Shown here in pieces: positions 1 through 12,158 of a stretch of DNA of 64,000 nucleotides; position 1 is the stretch's first letter; every line of letters starts with the position of its first letter. The notes beneath the pieces were generated by a model. The model searched no databases. It was given only the letters and a program-made list of their open reading frames with translations, and was not told where the DNA came from. The translations under genes were made by a program, and so were the position numbers. The DNA comes from Burhinus oedicnemus (lineage: Eukaryota > Chordata > Aves > Charadriiformes > Burhinidae), in the NCBI GenBank assembly GCA_008921705.1, contig VFFE01006711.1, forward strand, positions 379,172 to 443,171. Direction: 5' to 3'.

Positions 1-1513
1 GTTAATTAAGGGAAGGGTCTTTGTCTTTCTCAGAATGCTGACAGCACCACGCATACCTCTATTGCTCCTGCATGCTAATGTTAAACCACAGCATTTATTC
101 AGGATAAGGTTAATGCAGAGAGACCATTCTAGAAACATTCACAGACCCTCTCCCCTGACCTGAAACCACTGCATTTTCCTGCAGATAACTGTGTCACCCG
201 ACATCAGGCCATGCAAGCTAAGGCACCACGCTCCAATTTCCCTATTAGTCACTTGTTGAAGCACTTCATTAAGGAGTCACTTAAAAAACCTGCCCCTTAT
301 CAGGCTCCTGGTGGTGTGAATTCACTGGGAATGAGCAGAATTGATTAATTTAGGCCCAGAGATATTTCCTAAACCCTTCTAGCTGCCTTTTAGCAATTTT
401 GCCTGTATGCAGCCTGCTGCAGAGCTTCTCCTCTGGATACTTCCTTTTTCTCTTTTTCTAGTTTAAATTAAAAGCTTGACATTGACAACTGAAATACAAT
501 TAATCTAAACTAGGTAGACAATTTAAACTAGATCCACTGTGGGGCATGTATCCAAGTCCAGAGTGAAGTAAAGAAACACTGAAAATGGAAGAAGTACACA
601 TGTAAAGGCACGCATGGGAAATTTCCAGGAAACTAGTCTGGTTTTTTGACTAGTACTAAACTGGCTCTTAAAGCATGAAGAAGAAACCCTGTTTATTTAG
701 ACAAAGCTAAGACAGCACCTTGATTTCTATGACTGTAAGGTATATAAAAAGGGGACAATATAAGAGTCAATGTGCTTGTAGCATCTGTTGCAGTGGGGAA
801 TTTTGCTTCAAGATGATGCTGTGTCTCTCTCCTTAGATCCCAGTCTCTTTATAGAGATCTCTATATTCACATCATGTGAGCATCTCCCCTTTATTTTGTT
901 CAGGATTTTCCTTCCTCAAACAGCCCATGCTAGTTCCAGCTATCTCTGTCTTACAGAAATTGAAATTACCTCAGCTTTCTTTAAGATGCAAGTTCAGCCG
1001 TGCCCCTGGCTTTGGATATTTCATTGCTGTATGTGATTTCCCCTGATTGCCAGTATGTTCTGCATGCCTTTCCCTATAACTCAAGTATGGTTGTTTTGCC
1101 TGTCTCTCCTCTCAGGAATGTTTCTTCTTCAGGCAGAGCAACAGTTTCGCCCAGTCTCTGCACCTGTCTGAGGCATAGGGCTCCCTGGACTGTGCTCTCT
1201 CCTCCGTTCTGGTCGTCTCATGTGAGAAGATTGGCAGCTTTACTAATTCAGCTAAGAAGCTCCTTCAGTGAAATGTCTGATACATCCAGTGTTTAAGCTT
1301 TATGTGGATAGAAAGGAGAGACATCACGAGGTCCCCAGTGACAGTGTTCACCAGGCAGTACAGCTTTATCCTGTTATCCGTCATGAGGAAAAAATCCATT
1401 GCGTTTTCTAACGTTAAATAAGACTGTTTGAAAGCACCATAATAAAAGAAAGAGGGAAATAAAGCAAAGAGTAATGAGAGAAGCAATAAACAGCTTTCCA
1501 GGGAAGCTGAGGG

Positions 1514-1535
1514 AAAAAAAAAAAAAAAAAAAAAA
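1514..1535 (+). repeat. Poly-A tract, 22 nt
   Basis: An uninterrupted run of 22 adenines. No retrotransposon body that I recognise lies directly 5' of it, so it may be a plain mononucleotide repeat rather than a retroposed tail. Confidence 0.9.
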
Positions 1536-4500
1536 GAGAAAATAGGGAAAGAAGAGTTGATGAAGCAGAGATGGAAGCGAGGCTGCTCCAGATGCTAGGC
1601 AAACTACGAGAGAAGAGCACTGCCAGAACATGCAGACTGCTTGAAAGAGCAAAAAGTTCTTAAGCTACAGTACACCAACCAGAGGAAAAGAGAAGGAGGA
1701 TATTAACTAATGAACATTAGCTGAGGCTAACTTAGAAGGTAGTTTGCCCATCATATATTTACAGGAATCAGATAAGAAGAGAGGCCAGAAGACAGTAAAA
1801 ATTGAAGACCGTTTTAGTTAACTCACAGCCATACATGGCATCGAGGTCTTCAAAAAACAACCTTAAACTATCTGGGGGACTCACTGAATGAATCTTCAGC
1901 AATTAGCTTGAGAGACCATGGAGGGCAGAGGAGATCTCACAAGACTGATTAAGAGCAACCGAATAACTTTTTTGGGGAAAAGGGTTACAAATTGCTCACG
2001 CTATCTTTGACAGAATCTGGAAAAATCTGAAAATATTTTGGAACAAAATATAACACAATCTGTTTGCAAGTACCTGAAAGGTAATAAAATAAACCCCGTT
2101 GTCCTAATGGTTCTATCAAAACTGGATCATATCAAACCAGTCTAATTTCCTTGTTTGTCAGAAATATTCTTGTTAGTGAAAAAGTAGCAGGCAATATATT
2201 TAATACACGTGGACCTTAATGAATTTTCTTTTTCTCAGTCTCATATGACATTCTCACCATGGACCTCAGGAAATATGGTCAGGTTGAAATGATAAAGAGA
2301 CAGATGGCCAAGAGTTAAAAAATACTTCTCAGAAAGCAGTTATGACAGGTTTGCAAACAAAATAGAAAGTGATCTGTCCCACCAGTTCCATTTCACTCTC
2401 TTCTAAATGCCTTGAACAGAGGACTGAACTTCCATGGATGCCTCCAAGTTCAGGAAGACTGAGATCCAGAAGGACCTCAACAACTGGGCAAACTAAGCTG
2501 AAATTAGTATAATGAAATGCAGCACAGTCCCCCTTATTGCAAACAGGGCTGTAGCTGAGCTAGCAGATGCTAAATCAGCTGCTGCAGTTTCAGTTCCAAG
2601 TCGTGTGCACACGTGCGTGCACCCACGCTCCGAGTGAAGGTAACACTGCCTGACACCCATTAGCTTAGTCCTGGCCTCTGCCAAAACTTCTGGCTCGGAG
2701 ACTGCTGCAGGCATTACCCTGTGATAGTAGGTCTCACAGCTAAGATGTACACCCCACAGCAATACCACATTTCTCTTTATTACCCAAACTTCCTACATAT
2801 CTTTGTAGCTTCCCTGTCCCATGCTAGCCTCTGTGATTTTGAAAGCTAGCATCAGTTCTTGGTTTCTTACTTCTACATTTGAGCATCTTCACTTTAATTT
2901 CAACCCATTACGGAGATGCTGGAGCAATGGACCTCTTCTAGCAAACTCATTCCCCTAAGGTGCTTCTGCTTGAGTTGGTGCTTATGAGGGAAGAAGGGTG
3001 CAGAACGGATGACTCCAGCCGTAGCTTCTACGTACACTGAGGCGCACGAGGATATTTCAATTTTCAAACCAGAATTTATGAATAGTTTCTAGTGAGGTGC
3101 ACAAACAAACTAGATGCTACAGTATTTCAATCAAATTGAAGTGATCGAACTGAAATAGAACAATATCTGAGTTTAAAATCTGAAGAGCCATTTTGATTTA
3201 ATATTATCTTTCTATGTTTTCCAATGAAAAGGCCAAATCCTAAAGTCTTTCCTTATTGTTTAATCTGCCTATGCTCAGCTCCAGCTGAAGCCAACAAGAA
3301 TTTAGCTCTTCAAAGAGTAAGCATAGATTATATCCCTGTTAAGAAAGATTATATAAAATACACCACGGGTGCATGATGTGCTAAATATGACAGTTCAATA
3401 GCACAGAACACAAAAAGAAGAATATTTCTTTTTTAATTATGCAAAAAGGAGAAAATTAGCATCCAATTGCTTTGCCAGCTTCCTTAGATTCCAATTAGAT
3501 CTGCTATGCTAACAAGAAACTTGTGCTAAGAACATTTCTCCTTTTTAACATGCACAATGTGACTTCACATCAAAAAGCAGCAGGATCTGGCAGTCAGCAG
3601 CACATTCCTACGGGGAAATATCACACATAGTTGTTTTCTATGGTGAAACACAGGCTGGAGGGACTCAATTGTCATACCGGTTGTTACCACCTATAATTAC
3701 TTTTAAAGATTCATGTCCTGTAATGATCCAAGACATTCCTGTTATCTCTTTCCAGCGATTGATCTGAAACATCTGTCATCAACACCCGCGTGGCTAAGAG
3801 AGCTATTTTGCTCAGGAATGATGTGGAGAGCAGACATTGTCATTGAGTTACAGTATGTTATGCATGCAAAACCAAAAATGTCTCCAGCTGAAGATTTAAT
3901 GGTATCTAAATTGAAGCCAGTAGCATTTTGTTTTGCAAGGTGGCAATGTAAACATGTTTGTTTACAAGCCTGCTGCTCTGCAGGTCTGATGTGGCAAAGC
4001 ATCAGCAGAGGATGACAAAGTGGAACCAGTTTATGACGCCTCCAGCTCCTGCCAAATCACTCCTGGTCTGCTAGAGAAGGACAGATTCAGAACCTGCCCA
4101 CATTTTGCTAGTTTGGATAATCTGTTAATTACTCTTCCTGCTTATTACTTCGCAGTCCAAACTTGAGAAATTTGATTGCATGGAGAAACCTCCCATTGAC
4201 CTCAATGAGAGGACAAGCTTTTGAACAGATCCAAGAGTCATTAACCTATATGCGTTGAACTTTACTTTGCTTTAATGAACAAAGCATGGCAAGGTATTTG
4301 TAACATGTAATCAGTAAAGAGAGGCTGGCTTCTCCAGATCAAATAATAACTGAAGGCCAGATCGTAAACTGAACTCATTAAAGCTATTTGGAAATACATC
4401 ACCTCAGAAGCTAGCTCTGGTACCAATTTTGGCTTCAGATTCAAACCAGGCTGACACAGCTTAGGGGAAATTGGCATTTGTTTCATAATTTCCCCATTCC

Positions 4501-5488
4501 CCATTTCACATTATGGAGAGGACAGGACAGAAAAATCTGGAGTTGATTGTTTCTGGCCTGGCTGAAAGGCTGGAGCAGGGAAACTTTGCCTCACATGTCA
4601 TTCACGGTCTGGTTTCCAATGGACAGGTATGAATTTGATGAGTCTTTCAGTTACACAGAGCTAGTCAGAAATTGCTAAATATTTTCTGTTGAGAATCAAG
4701 AAAATTATTAAAAATTGGTTGATAAAAAAGAGACAATAAAAAAATAAAATAAGAAGCATGCCATTTTTGTATATAAGTGTTTGTTAGTTGCTCATATGTG
4801 GGCATTTACAATTTTCTTTCAGAAAGCCAGAAATCATGACATAATGAATGGGAAAGTTTCTTTCTGGTTTGACTTTCTTCCTGTTAAGTATGTTGGGAAA
4901 ACAAAATAAAACAAACCCACAGATCTTAGAAGACGTAGGTTAAAAGTGGAAATAATTTGGATTTTGTTTTAATTTCTTTTTGGTTGGAAAGTATCAGTTT
5001 TACTGGGGAAAAAAAGAAAGAGAAAAAAAAATAATCAACAGGCTTTTCACTCATGCTGTTTCTCTCTCCCCATCTCCACTTTTAGTATGTCAGTTAATTT
5101 TCTTTAGAGTTTTACACATCTAAGGACATAGGGAAGTATTAGCTTTGATCTTTGGGGCTCATCATAGGAGCCCTGAATGACAGGCAACAGCCACACTGAA
5201 ATCCGCACTTCCTTTATCTGTCACCCACCCTAGACTGCTGGAAGCAAAGAAATCCAGTCCGTATAAGACTTATGTAGTTGAACACTATAAGACATTTCCT
5301 ATCAAATTTAAAATATTGAGGAAATGTAGGACTTGAAGGTAAAGAGCTCTTACGTAACTGCTACACTAAAAAAAGTATACATTTCATATACAAATCGCAA
5401 TATTGTGTATCAAAAAGAAAGTAAATATCAATAAAACAGTCTCCTGAAACATACATATTTTTTATCAAAATTCAAGGAGTCCTGCTGC

Positions 5489-5630
5489 CGCTGTGTTTCC
5501 ATTTTAAGCAAGACTTCCCCAAAGCCTTGCCCGAAATGCGTGACATCCCTCCGAGTGCCCAGCTCGCCCTGCCGTTCCAGATCATTAGCGTGATCCCCAC
5601 TGACACACCGTATGGCGGTGAACGGCTCCG
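5489..5630. other. CpG-rich patch in CpG-poor DNA
   Basis: Eleven CpG dinucleotides fall within 142 bases, against almost none in the surrounding kilobases. A minus-strand open frame of 71 codons (5428-5643) runs across the whole patch. I do not recognise its product, and its first codons show no signal peptide or known motif. High local CpG can mark an exon, a small unmethylated promoter, or recently inserted GC-rich DNA. The sequence alone does not decide between these. Confidence 0.5.
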
Positions 5631-8600
5631 CTCTGAGCCACAAGCAATACCAAGCTGTTAATGATGCCCTCAGCCCAAAACATGTATTTTAATGAATGCG
5701 GTGGGAACTTTCAGTTCTCAGCACGCAGACATCACTGGCAAACAAACACTCAAGGTTGTGTTTTGCTGCGGTACCCCAGAGAGACACATGCACATTCACA
5801 CATACATATTCAAAGATTAACCCATGTTGAAGTGGGAATAGATTTTGGTTTATTCTGCAAACTTAAAGTGGCTGCGGAAAACCACCTGAAGAGGTCAGCG
5901 TAGCTTAGAAGAGAGACTACAAACAGGTCTGACAACATGTATTTGGGAGAGGGAGAACTCTCTTTTTGCTGTATTCTGGTTTTGATGTTTTAATATTTAA
6001 TATTATTGTAAGGAAGCCTGAAATGCGAGGGCAGCCTTTTGTAAATATTTTTAGGCCATTGAGTCATCTCAGTTTCCTGCCACTAGGTCAAATGGTGTGG
6101 AAACTCTGTAGCAGCAACAAACTTCCAGCACGTTAAGCAAGAGTAATATAAGCACATCCTTTACTTCTCCCACACTCTCTTTCTTTTTTTCTATTTTATT
6201 TTTTTATTTCAGTTTCAACTATGAATGGACCACAGATCAATAGCCAGCAGTTAAACACCTAATGAAGGAACACGGGCAGATCAAATGAACTATTAATGGA
6301 CATATGCATAGGGGGTTGGGCTCTGAAAAACTGAGGGTCGGCTTTCCACAATACGTGGAATCCCACTGTTGAGGCCAGATATTCAAAACACATACAACTT
6401 TATTGAAGCAACCAGCTACACAGCAAATTTTCAAGACTGATCGTCACCCAAAAGAGACAGAAAAAAAACAACTGCAAATTCACCTTACTGTGCATATCAC
6501 CCCTTGGGCAAGAAAAACATGGACTGGATAGGCACCAAAATACACTACAATTTTACTCCTCTTAACTGAACTGGAGGGTTTATAGGTTGAGTACATGGAA
6601 GAGACTCTAGTCCTGCCTACGTATCCGAAATTTCCTCTCCTCACCTTCACCGCTTTTTTCCCCCCACTTCTAGCAAGGGCCAGTCCAGAATTAACACCGC
6701 CCTTTCCCTTCAGTGCCATTTGGGGCATTTCTGGGCAGGGTGAGAGGACATCAGGAGGGCTGAAGGCAGCAGCTCTGCAGTGCCAGGACTGAGCTGCAGA
6801 ATACAGTCTGCATGGGACCTGCCCAAAGTAACACTCTGTATCATCAGCAGAAATGAGGAGACAATCAAAAAATACAAATTACATTTCTCCACCATCTTTC
6901 CCATGTCTGCTGTAAATAAGAGGGAATAATCCTTCCTCCACAGCAGTGATCATGAACAATTTATTGCGGCAAGGGGAACCTGGCTTTGTATTCCCCACTG
7001 CCACATTCTCCTGCAGCTGGAAGGTACAAATAATTCTGAGGATTAAAATGATCGCAAAGCTGCTATTCCTTCAAAGCAAAACAAGCCCAGTAAAATGCAC
7101 CTCGTGGTATCTGAGCTGTTGTGCCCCATCGCCAGAAGATTCAGTTAAAGTCAGCTGTATGAAAATAATGCAGATAACTCTTTTCCCTTCACTGATGTCA
7201 CTGATGCTGAGATATGAGGCGCACATGAGGAGACAGAACTTCAGAGGAATCACATTGCTTATGGGCAGTGATGAGTGCTTTTAAAACAGGAGATTAGGGG
7301 ACTTCTTATCGACTGCTTAAAGCAACTCAGGAAACAAAGGCAGTTAAAAGAGTTTATCCCCCAAGCAGGCAAAAGCAAATGAAAAGCAGTTGCCAGACAA
7401 GATGAGCATGTAGATGGGTCCTGTCCTCCCTCAATGAGCTGAGCAGGAGAAGGAAAAAAGATATTTTATTTGTATCAGGCATATTTATTTTCTCGGATGT
7501 TGCTGAAATACACATCTGCTCTCTTCAATAGGAACAATATCAGCAATAGTGTGGGTTTTATTGTTTTCTTGTTTCTCATGGCATAATCCCCAGAGATCAC
7601 AATGTTTTTCAGGATGCAGACCCCACAGAAAAACATACTTTTAGTGGTATACCTCGAACAGACACAAAGACTTTGTTTTTTCCTGGCTCCTTCAAACAAC
7701 ACTCACATCATTATATTGTGCGTTCATCACGCACACTATAAATCCCATGTTTTATGGCTGTATCCACACTAACCAAAACTGACATACAGGAGAAGCTACT
7801 CTCCAGTTGTGAAATTATCATATGCAGCTTGATAAGTAAGCCTTGTTTCCAAAAGAATGTGATGCTAGTAAGAAACAGCGCTTGTCTTTGCCAATAAATA
7901 CATTGTTCACTAAGCAAAATACAGTGGGAATCTTCTGGTGAGACAGTGTGCTAATAGTCATATTAGGACTGTTTTACTTTGTAATGCTTTTCAGGTTGCC
8001 TAACATGCTGAAGAAAGATGCAATGAGAGGCCACTCTCCACATGAACATTCAGGTCTCTTTAAAAAAAAAGATCAAATATTCCCGAGATTTCCCAACTGA
8101 AGATAAAAGACTGGACAGTAAAAGGGCAATAAAAAAAAAATCTCTGATAGGACAAAGACAGATTGCCATGTCTTCCTGCCATTTGGGGTCAAACTGTGTT
8201 GTTGATGTCCTTTAAGGGTCAATGTTTGTCATTTATTTGTATTAGAGTTTTATTTAGAGATTCTCTCAGCTCAGTTTCTGAACAACCAGCAGCCTGTCAG
8301 ACATTAAGGAGTTGTTCACAGGATGATTGCATGATTAATACATAAGGCTGTCACAGGAACCATGTATCCGTGTGTAGTGGGTCTACAGACATAAAGAGAA
8401 GAAACAGAAGGAAGAATCAAATGTTGAAAAATTAAGTTAACATGTATTTAACTATAAATGAAAATTTCTAGGGATGTGTTTCACAAGATGGTCCATGCAT
8501 GATGGCTATTACTTCCCAGGGAAGCTTTAGGCGGTCACTAGATTAAAATAATAACAGTAATAGAGATAGTGGTGTTCAAGAAACAGTGGACACATCTTTT

Positions 8601-8892
8601 TCACAGTGCACAAGAGACGCCAGTAGCTGTGAAGAGGCTACAGTTGGAGAAAGCAGACACTAGGTTTGTGATGAGAAGGAGCCCTGTTTCTATGCAGTGT
8701 TGATTTCTTGCGTGAGGCACATCAGCCTTTCAGTTTGACTATTCTTGAGTTTTGCTCCCTCTTCCCATGCCCTTCAGCTCCCAACCCAAGCACCTCCATT
8801 TTTCAGCCTTGTCTCTCACCTCTTCTTGGCCACCTTCCCCATAACCTACTTCGCAGCACTCACCACCAGGATATGCTCTGCTTTCTCGCACA

Positions 8893-8977
8893 AACCAAGA
8901 GGACATGACTTGCCCCAGGTCACTCAACAGACCTCAGCACCATAGATGGTTCATCACTATGGCCTCCAGATCTCTAC
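8893..8977 (-). repeat. Probable MIR/CORE-type SINE fragment
   Basis: The stretch around GACTTGCCCCAGGTCACTCA resembles the core of a MIR SINE read on the minus strand (usual form GACTTGCCCAAGGTCACACA). It is followed by bases that roughly fit the rest of the tRNA-derived head. The match is from memory of the family consensus and is partial, so this is a remnant at best. No flanking duplication can be seen. Confidence 0.45.
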
Positions 8978-9300
8978 ACAACAGCTGCCAGGGCAGGTAA
9001 GGACAGTCTGTGGCTAATAGGGACCATCCAGCAGGATCCCACTTACTCATTCAGCAATAGCACTGGCTCTAGGAGAAACCACGTGCTGCTTTTCTTAGTC
9101 CTCTGAAACACCAGGTAACTTTTCAGCAGGGGAGAAGCTGCTGTTCTCTGTTGGTAATCAAGCCAGGCTTATAAACGATAGGGAGAAGAAGGCTTATTGG
9201 GATTTCTACAAAATAGTCACAAAAATCAGTGAATGATAGGTTGTTTTTGTTCAGTGTACCTCATGTTAGGGTCTCATTGGAAGTAGGGAATAACCTTCAA

Positions 9301-9340
9301 AATTACAGAATTACAGAATCACAGAATCATAGAATCACAG
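9301..9340 (-). repeat. CR1 3'-terminal 8-bp tandem repeats (five units)
   Basis: On the plus strand this reads as five consecutive octamers, AATTACAG twice, then AATCACAG, AATCATAG and AATCACAG. On the element's own strand these are ATTCTGTG/ATTCTATG-like units. Tandem octamers at the extreme 3' end are a known CR1 trait and are thought to serve recognition by the element's reverse transcriptase. They fix the 3' boundary of copy A. Confidence 0.92.
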
Positions 9341-9399
9341 GGGTTGGAAGGGACCTCTGGAGATCATCTAGTCCAGCCCCCCTGCCAGATCAGGGACAC

Positions 9400-9942
9400 C
9401 TAGAGCAGGTTGCACAGGATGGCGTCCAGGCGGGTTTTGAATGTCTCCAGAGTCGGAGACTCCACCACCTCTCTGGGCAGCCTCTTCCAGTGCTCTGCCA
9501 CCCTCAAAGGAAAGAAGTTCCTCCTCATGTTTAGATGGAACTTCCTATGGTCAAGTTTGTGCCCGTTACCTCTTGTCCTACTACTGGGCACCACTGAAAA
9601 AAAGACTGGTGCCATCCTCCCAGCACCCTTCCTTTAACTATTTATAAGCATTGATGAGATCCCCCCTCTGAGACTTCTCATCTCCAGACTAAAAAGACCC
9701 AAGTCCCTCAGCCTTTCCTCATAAGAAAGATGTTCCAGTCCCCTAATCATCTTTGTAGCCTTCTGCTGTACCCTCTCCAGCAGTTCCCTGTCCTTCTTGA
9801 ACTGGGGAGCCCAGAACTGGACACAGTACTCCAGATGCGGCCTCACCAGGGCAGAGTAGAGGGGGGAGAGAACCTCCCTCGACCTGCTTGCCACACTCTT
9901 GTTGATGTACCCCAGGATGCCTCCAACTAGGCTATGTGCCAC
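9400..9942 (-). pseudogene. CR1 copy A ORF2: C-terminal domain fragment
   Basis: Encodes the RT thumb and C-terminal region of CR1 ORF2. The upper part (9634-9942) includes [31 protein letters not shown] and [18 protein letters not shown]. The lower part (9400-9615) includes [27 protein letters not shown] and the terminal [16 protein letters not shown]. The two are separated by a disruption around a run of six C at 9661-9666 (G on the coding strand), where the DLINAYKYLK-type segment is shifted and also meets a stop. The stop at the end of the 9400-9615 frame is close to the expected end of ORF2, followed by the short CR1 3' UTR. Confidence 0.88.
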
Positions 9943-10997
9943 TAATCACAACCCTCTGAATTCTATCTGCCAGCCAGTTTTCAATCCACCCCACTGTCCA
10001 TTCATCCAACCCACAGTTCCTAAGCTTGCCTGAGGATGCTGTGGGAGACCATGTCAAAAGCCTTGCTGAAGTCAAGGTAGACAACATCCACTGTCCTCCC
10101 CTCATCTATCCGTCCAGTCACGCCATCGTAGAAGGCTATCAGATTAGTCAGACATGACTTCCCCTTGGTGAATCCATGTTGACTACTTCTGATAACCTTC
10201 TTTTCCCCCAGATGCTTGGAGATGACACCCAGAAGGAGCTGTTCCATCATCTTTCCAGGGATGGAGGTGAGGCTGACTGGCCTGTAGTTTCCCAGGTCTT
10301 CCTTCTTGCCCTTTCTGAAGACTGGAGTGACATTGACTTTCCTCCACTCTTCAGGCACCTCGCCTGTTCTCCCGGACCTTTCAAAGGTGATGGAAAGCGG
10401 CCCAGCAATGACTCCTGACAGCTCCCTCAGCACTCGTGGGTGCATTCCATCAGGACCCATGGACTTGTGGATGTCCAGTTTACTTAACTGATCTCTAACT
10501 TGATCCTCCTCAACCAAGGGAAAGTCCTCCTTCCTCCAGACTTTCTCTGTTACCTGTAAAGTCTGGGACTCCTGAGGGCTGGCCTGAGCAGTAAAGACTG
10601 AAGCAAAGGCGGCATTCAGTAGTTCCATGTTCTCTCCATCATCTGTCACCATGGCCCCCATCTCCTTCAACAGCAGGCCCACATTTTCTCTAGTTTTCCT
10701 TTTGCCTCCAATGTACTTGAAGAAACCCTTCCTGTTGACCTTGACATCCCTTGCCAGATGTAATTCCAAGGAGGCCTTGGCTTTCTTCATTTCGTCCCTG
10801 CATGCTCTGGCAGCATTCTTGTAATCTTCCCAAGTGGTCGGTCCCTTCTTCCACTTACTATAAACTTCCTTCTTCCACTGGAACTTTTTCAGAAGCTCCC
10901 TGCTCAACCATGCAGGTCTCCTGCTTCCCTTGCCTGATTTCTTGCTCTTAGGGATGCACCAATCCTGAGCTTGAAGGAAGCGATACTTGAATATCAA
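9922..10997 (-). pseudogene. CR1 copy A ORF2: N-terminal reverse transcriptase fragment
   Basis: The open part is 10020-10997 (325 codons). It contains the linker (KSGKGSRRPAWLSRELL), the pre-RT segment ending in NMELLNAAFASVF, then the RT fingers: SMGPDGMHPRVL, NYRPVSLTSIPGKMMEQLL, SQHGFTKGKSCLTNLIAFYD, and motif A, VVYLDFSKAFD, with its catalytic aspartate. A frameshift follows near 10025. The CR1 sequence then continues in another frame to about 9922 (CGLDEWTVGWIENWL), with a further TAG stop. Motif B (usually SGVPQGS) and motif C (FADD) are missing because the copy jumps directly to the C-terminal domain at about 9919-9921. Confidence 0.9.
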
Positions 10998-11475
10998 CCA
11001 GCTCTCGAGCCCCCCTACCCTCTAGAGCCCTAACCCATGGGATTTCTCCAAGCGGTTTCTTGAAGAGACCAAAGTTAGCCCTCCTGAAGTCCAAGGTTGC
11101 AACCCTACTTGTCATTTTATGCCTACTGCACATAATCCTGAACTTGATCTTCTCATGATCACTACAGCTGAGGCTGTGCCCAACCTTAATGTCCTCAACG
11201 AGTCCCTCTTCGTTGGTCAGTACTAGGTCCAGTAGTACACCTCTCCTTGTCAGCTCCTCCACCAGCTGAGTCAAAAAGTTATCATCAAGATACTGGAGGA
11301 ACCTCCTGGACTGTACCTGTCTAGCTGTGTAGCCTTCCCAGCAGATATCAGGGTGATTGAAGTCCCCCATGAGAACCAAGGCCTGTGATTGTGAGGCGAC
11401 TCTCAGCTGCCTGTAGAAGGCCTCATCGACTTCTGCATCCTGATCAGATGGCCTGTAATAAATAAACCCCCACAA
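10948..11475 (-). pseudogene. CR1 copy A ORF2: C-terminal endonuclease fragment
   Basis: Continues the endonuclease domain after the frameshift near 11470. It carries the YRPSDQD segment, the LVLMGDFNHPDICWE metal-binding/catalytic region (GDFN), the DLVLTN strand, and CSDHEKI with the conserved SDH histidine. The linker toward the RT domain follows (LDFRRANFGLFKK). The key residues of the fold are still present, so decay is mainly through frameshifts rather than loss of the active site. A second frameshift near 10990-11010 moves translation into the RT-containing frame. Confidence 0.88.
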
Positions 11476-11968
11476 CAGTGTCCCTCATGTTAGCCTTCTC
11501 CTTAATCCTTACCCACAAGCTCTCGACTCGCTCTTCATCCACCCCCAGGGACAGCTCAATGCATTCCATTTGCTCTCTCAGATAAAGAGCAACTCCACCA
11601 CCTCGCCTTGCTGACCTGTCTTTCCTAAAAAGAGCATAGCCATCCATGACAGCGTTCCAGTCACGTGAGCCATCCCACCATGTCTCAGTAATTGCAGTGA
11701 GATCATGGCCCCGTGACTGCACGCAGATCTCCAGTTCTTCCTGTTTGTTCCCCATGCTGCAAGCATTGGTGTATAAGCATTTCAGAGAGGCAGATGAAAT
11801 TCTGGGAAGCAGAAGTGGGATTGATGTCACCCAAGACCAGAGGTTGATATGAAGACATTTGTCTGAGCAGTTCCAAGGTCCATTTATAGTTAATAGGCAA
11901 GTGGACCTCCTAAGACACAGCTTTTTGGGAAAAAAACAAAACAAAACAAAAAACCCCAACAAATGCAC
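11444..11968 (-). pseudogene. CR1 copy A ORF2: N-terminal endonuclease fragment
   Basis: Encodes the first part of the apurinic/apyrimidinic-type endonuclease that nicks target DNA for target-primed reverse transcription. Recognisable landmarks are LKCLYTNACSMGNKQEELE, which begins the domain, then ITETWW with the conserved glutamate, RRGGGVALY, and VESLWVRI. CR1 similarity begins near codon 50; the residues before that are probably 5' flank or non-coding. The frame is lost after GVYLL, and the domain continues in another frame from about 11470 downward. The original protein was therefore one chain, now frameshifted. Confidence 0.88.
11931..11961 (+). repeat. A-rich AAAAC/ACCCC low-complexity tract
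   Basis: A run of AAAAC-type units ending in AAAAACCCCAAC. It lies at the 5' limit of CR1 copy A, and I cannot tell whether it belongs to the element's flank or is an independent simple repeat. Similar tracts occur elsewhere in the window in the same orientation. Confidence 0.75.
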
Positions 11969-12158
11969 AGGTATTTCTAAGAAGCCAGATGAAGCTGTTG
12001 CAAGAGTCTGGAGAAGCCATTATTTTATTCCATTGACTGTGAGTGAGCCTGGGGAGACCAGCTCAGATGGAGATACTTGTACTGTGAATGCACACAATTA
12101 AGAGAGATAACTCATCTGAGACTTCCTCCCACTCATGCTTTTTTTTTTTTTTAAACAG

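Larger units (their letters stand above)
1..9300. other. Non-coding stretch, no gene recognised
   Basis: No open frame in this interval resembles a known protein. The longest is about 110 codons, and none has a credible domain, codon pattern or splice context. The DNA is AT-rich with short A-tracts, for example 22 A at 1514-1535, and a purine-rich patch near 5008-5034. A 12-bp perfect palindrome, CGTGTGCACACG, lies at 2602-2613. Two parts stand out and are listed separately: a CpG cluster near 5.5 kb and a possible MIR-type SINE near 8.9 kb. The rest is most simply intergenic or intronic DNA of a bird. Confidence 0.7.
9301..11925 (-). mobile_element. CR1 LINE retrotransposon, copy A (defective)
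   Basis: A chicken-repeat-1 type non-LTR retrotransposon lying on the minus strand. Read that way it runs from endonuclease-coding sequence near 11.8 kb, through reverse-transcriptase sequence, to a 3' UTR with the hallmark GGTTGGAAGGGACC-type segment (reverse complement of bases near 9330-9375), and ends in five 8-bp ATTCTGTG/ATTCTATG-type repeats. ORF1 is absent, so the copy is 5'-truncated; the upper limit near 11925 is approximate, where an A-rich tract begins on the plus strand. ORF2 is broken by at least three frameshifts and by an internal deletion at about 9919-9921 that removes RT motifs B and C. It cannot move on its own. The subfamily was not assigned. Confidence 0.93.

Noticed and set aside
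1374..1652. 92-codon minus-strand frame rich in Phe
   Set aside because: The Phe-rich core is the translation of the A22 tract and its neighbours read on the minus strand; low complexity, not a gene.
9730..11852. Plus-strand frames across CR1 copy A
   Set aside because: Antisense shadows of the CR1 ORF2 on the minus strand.
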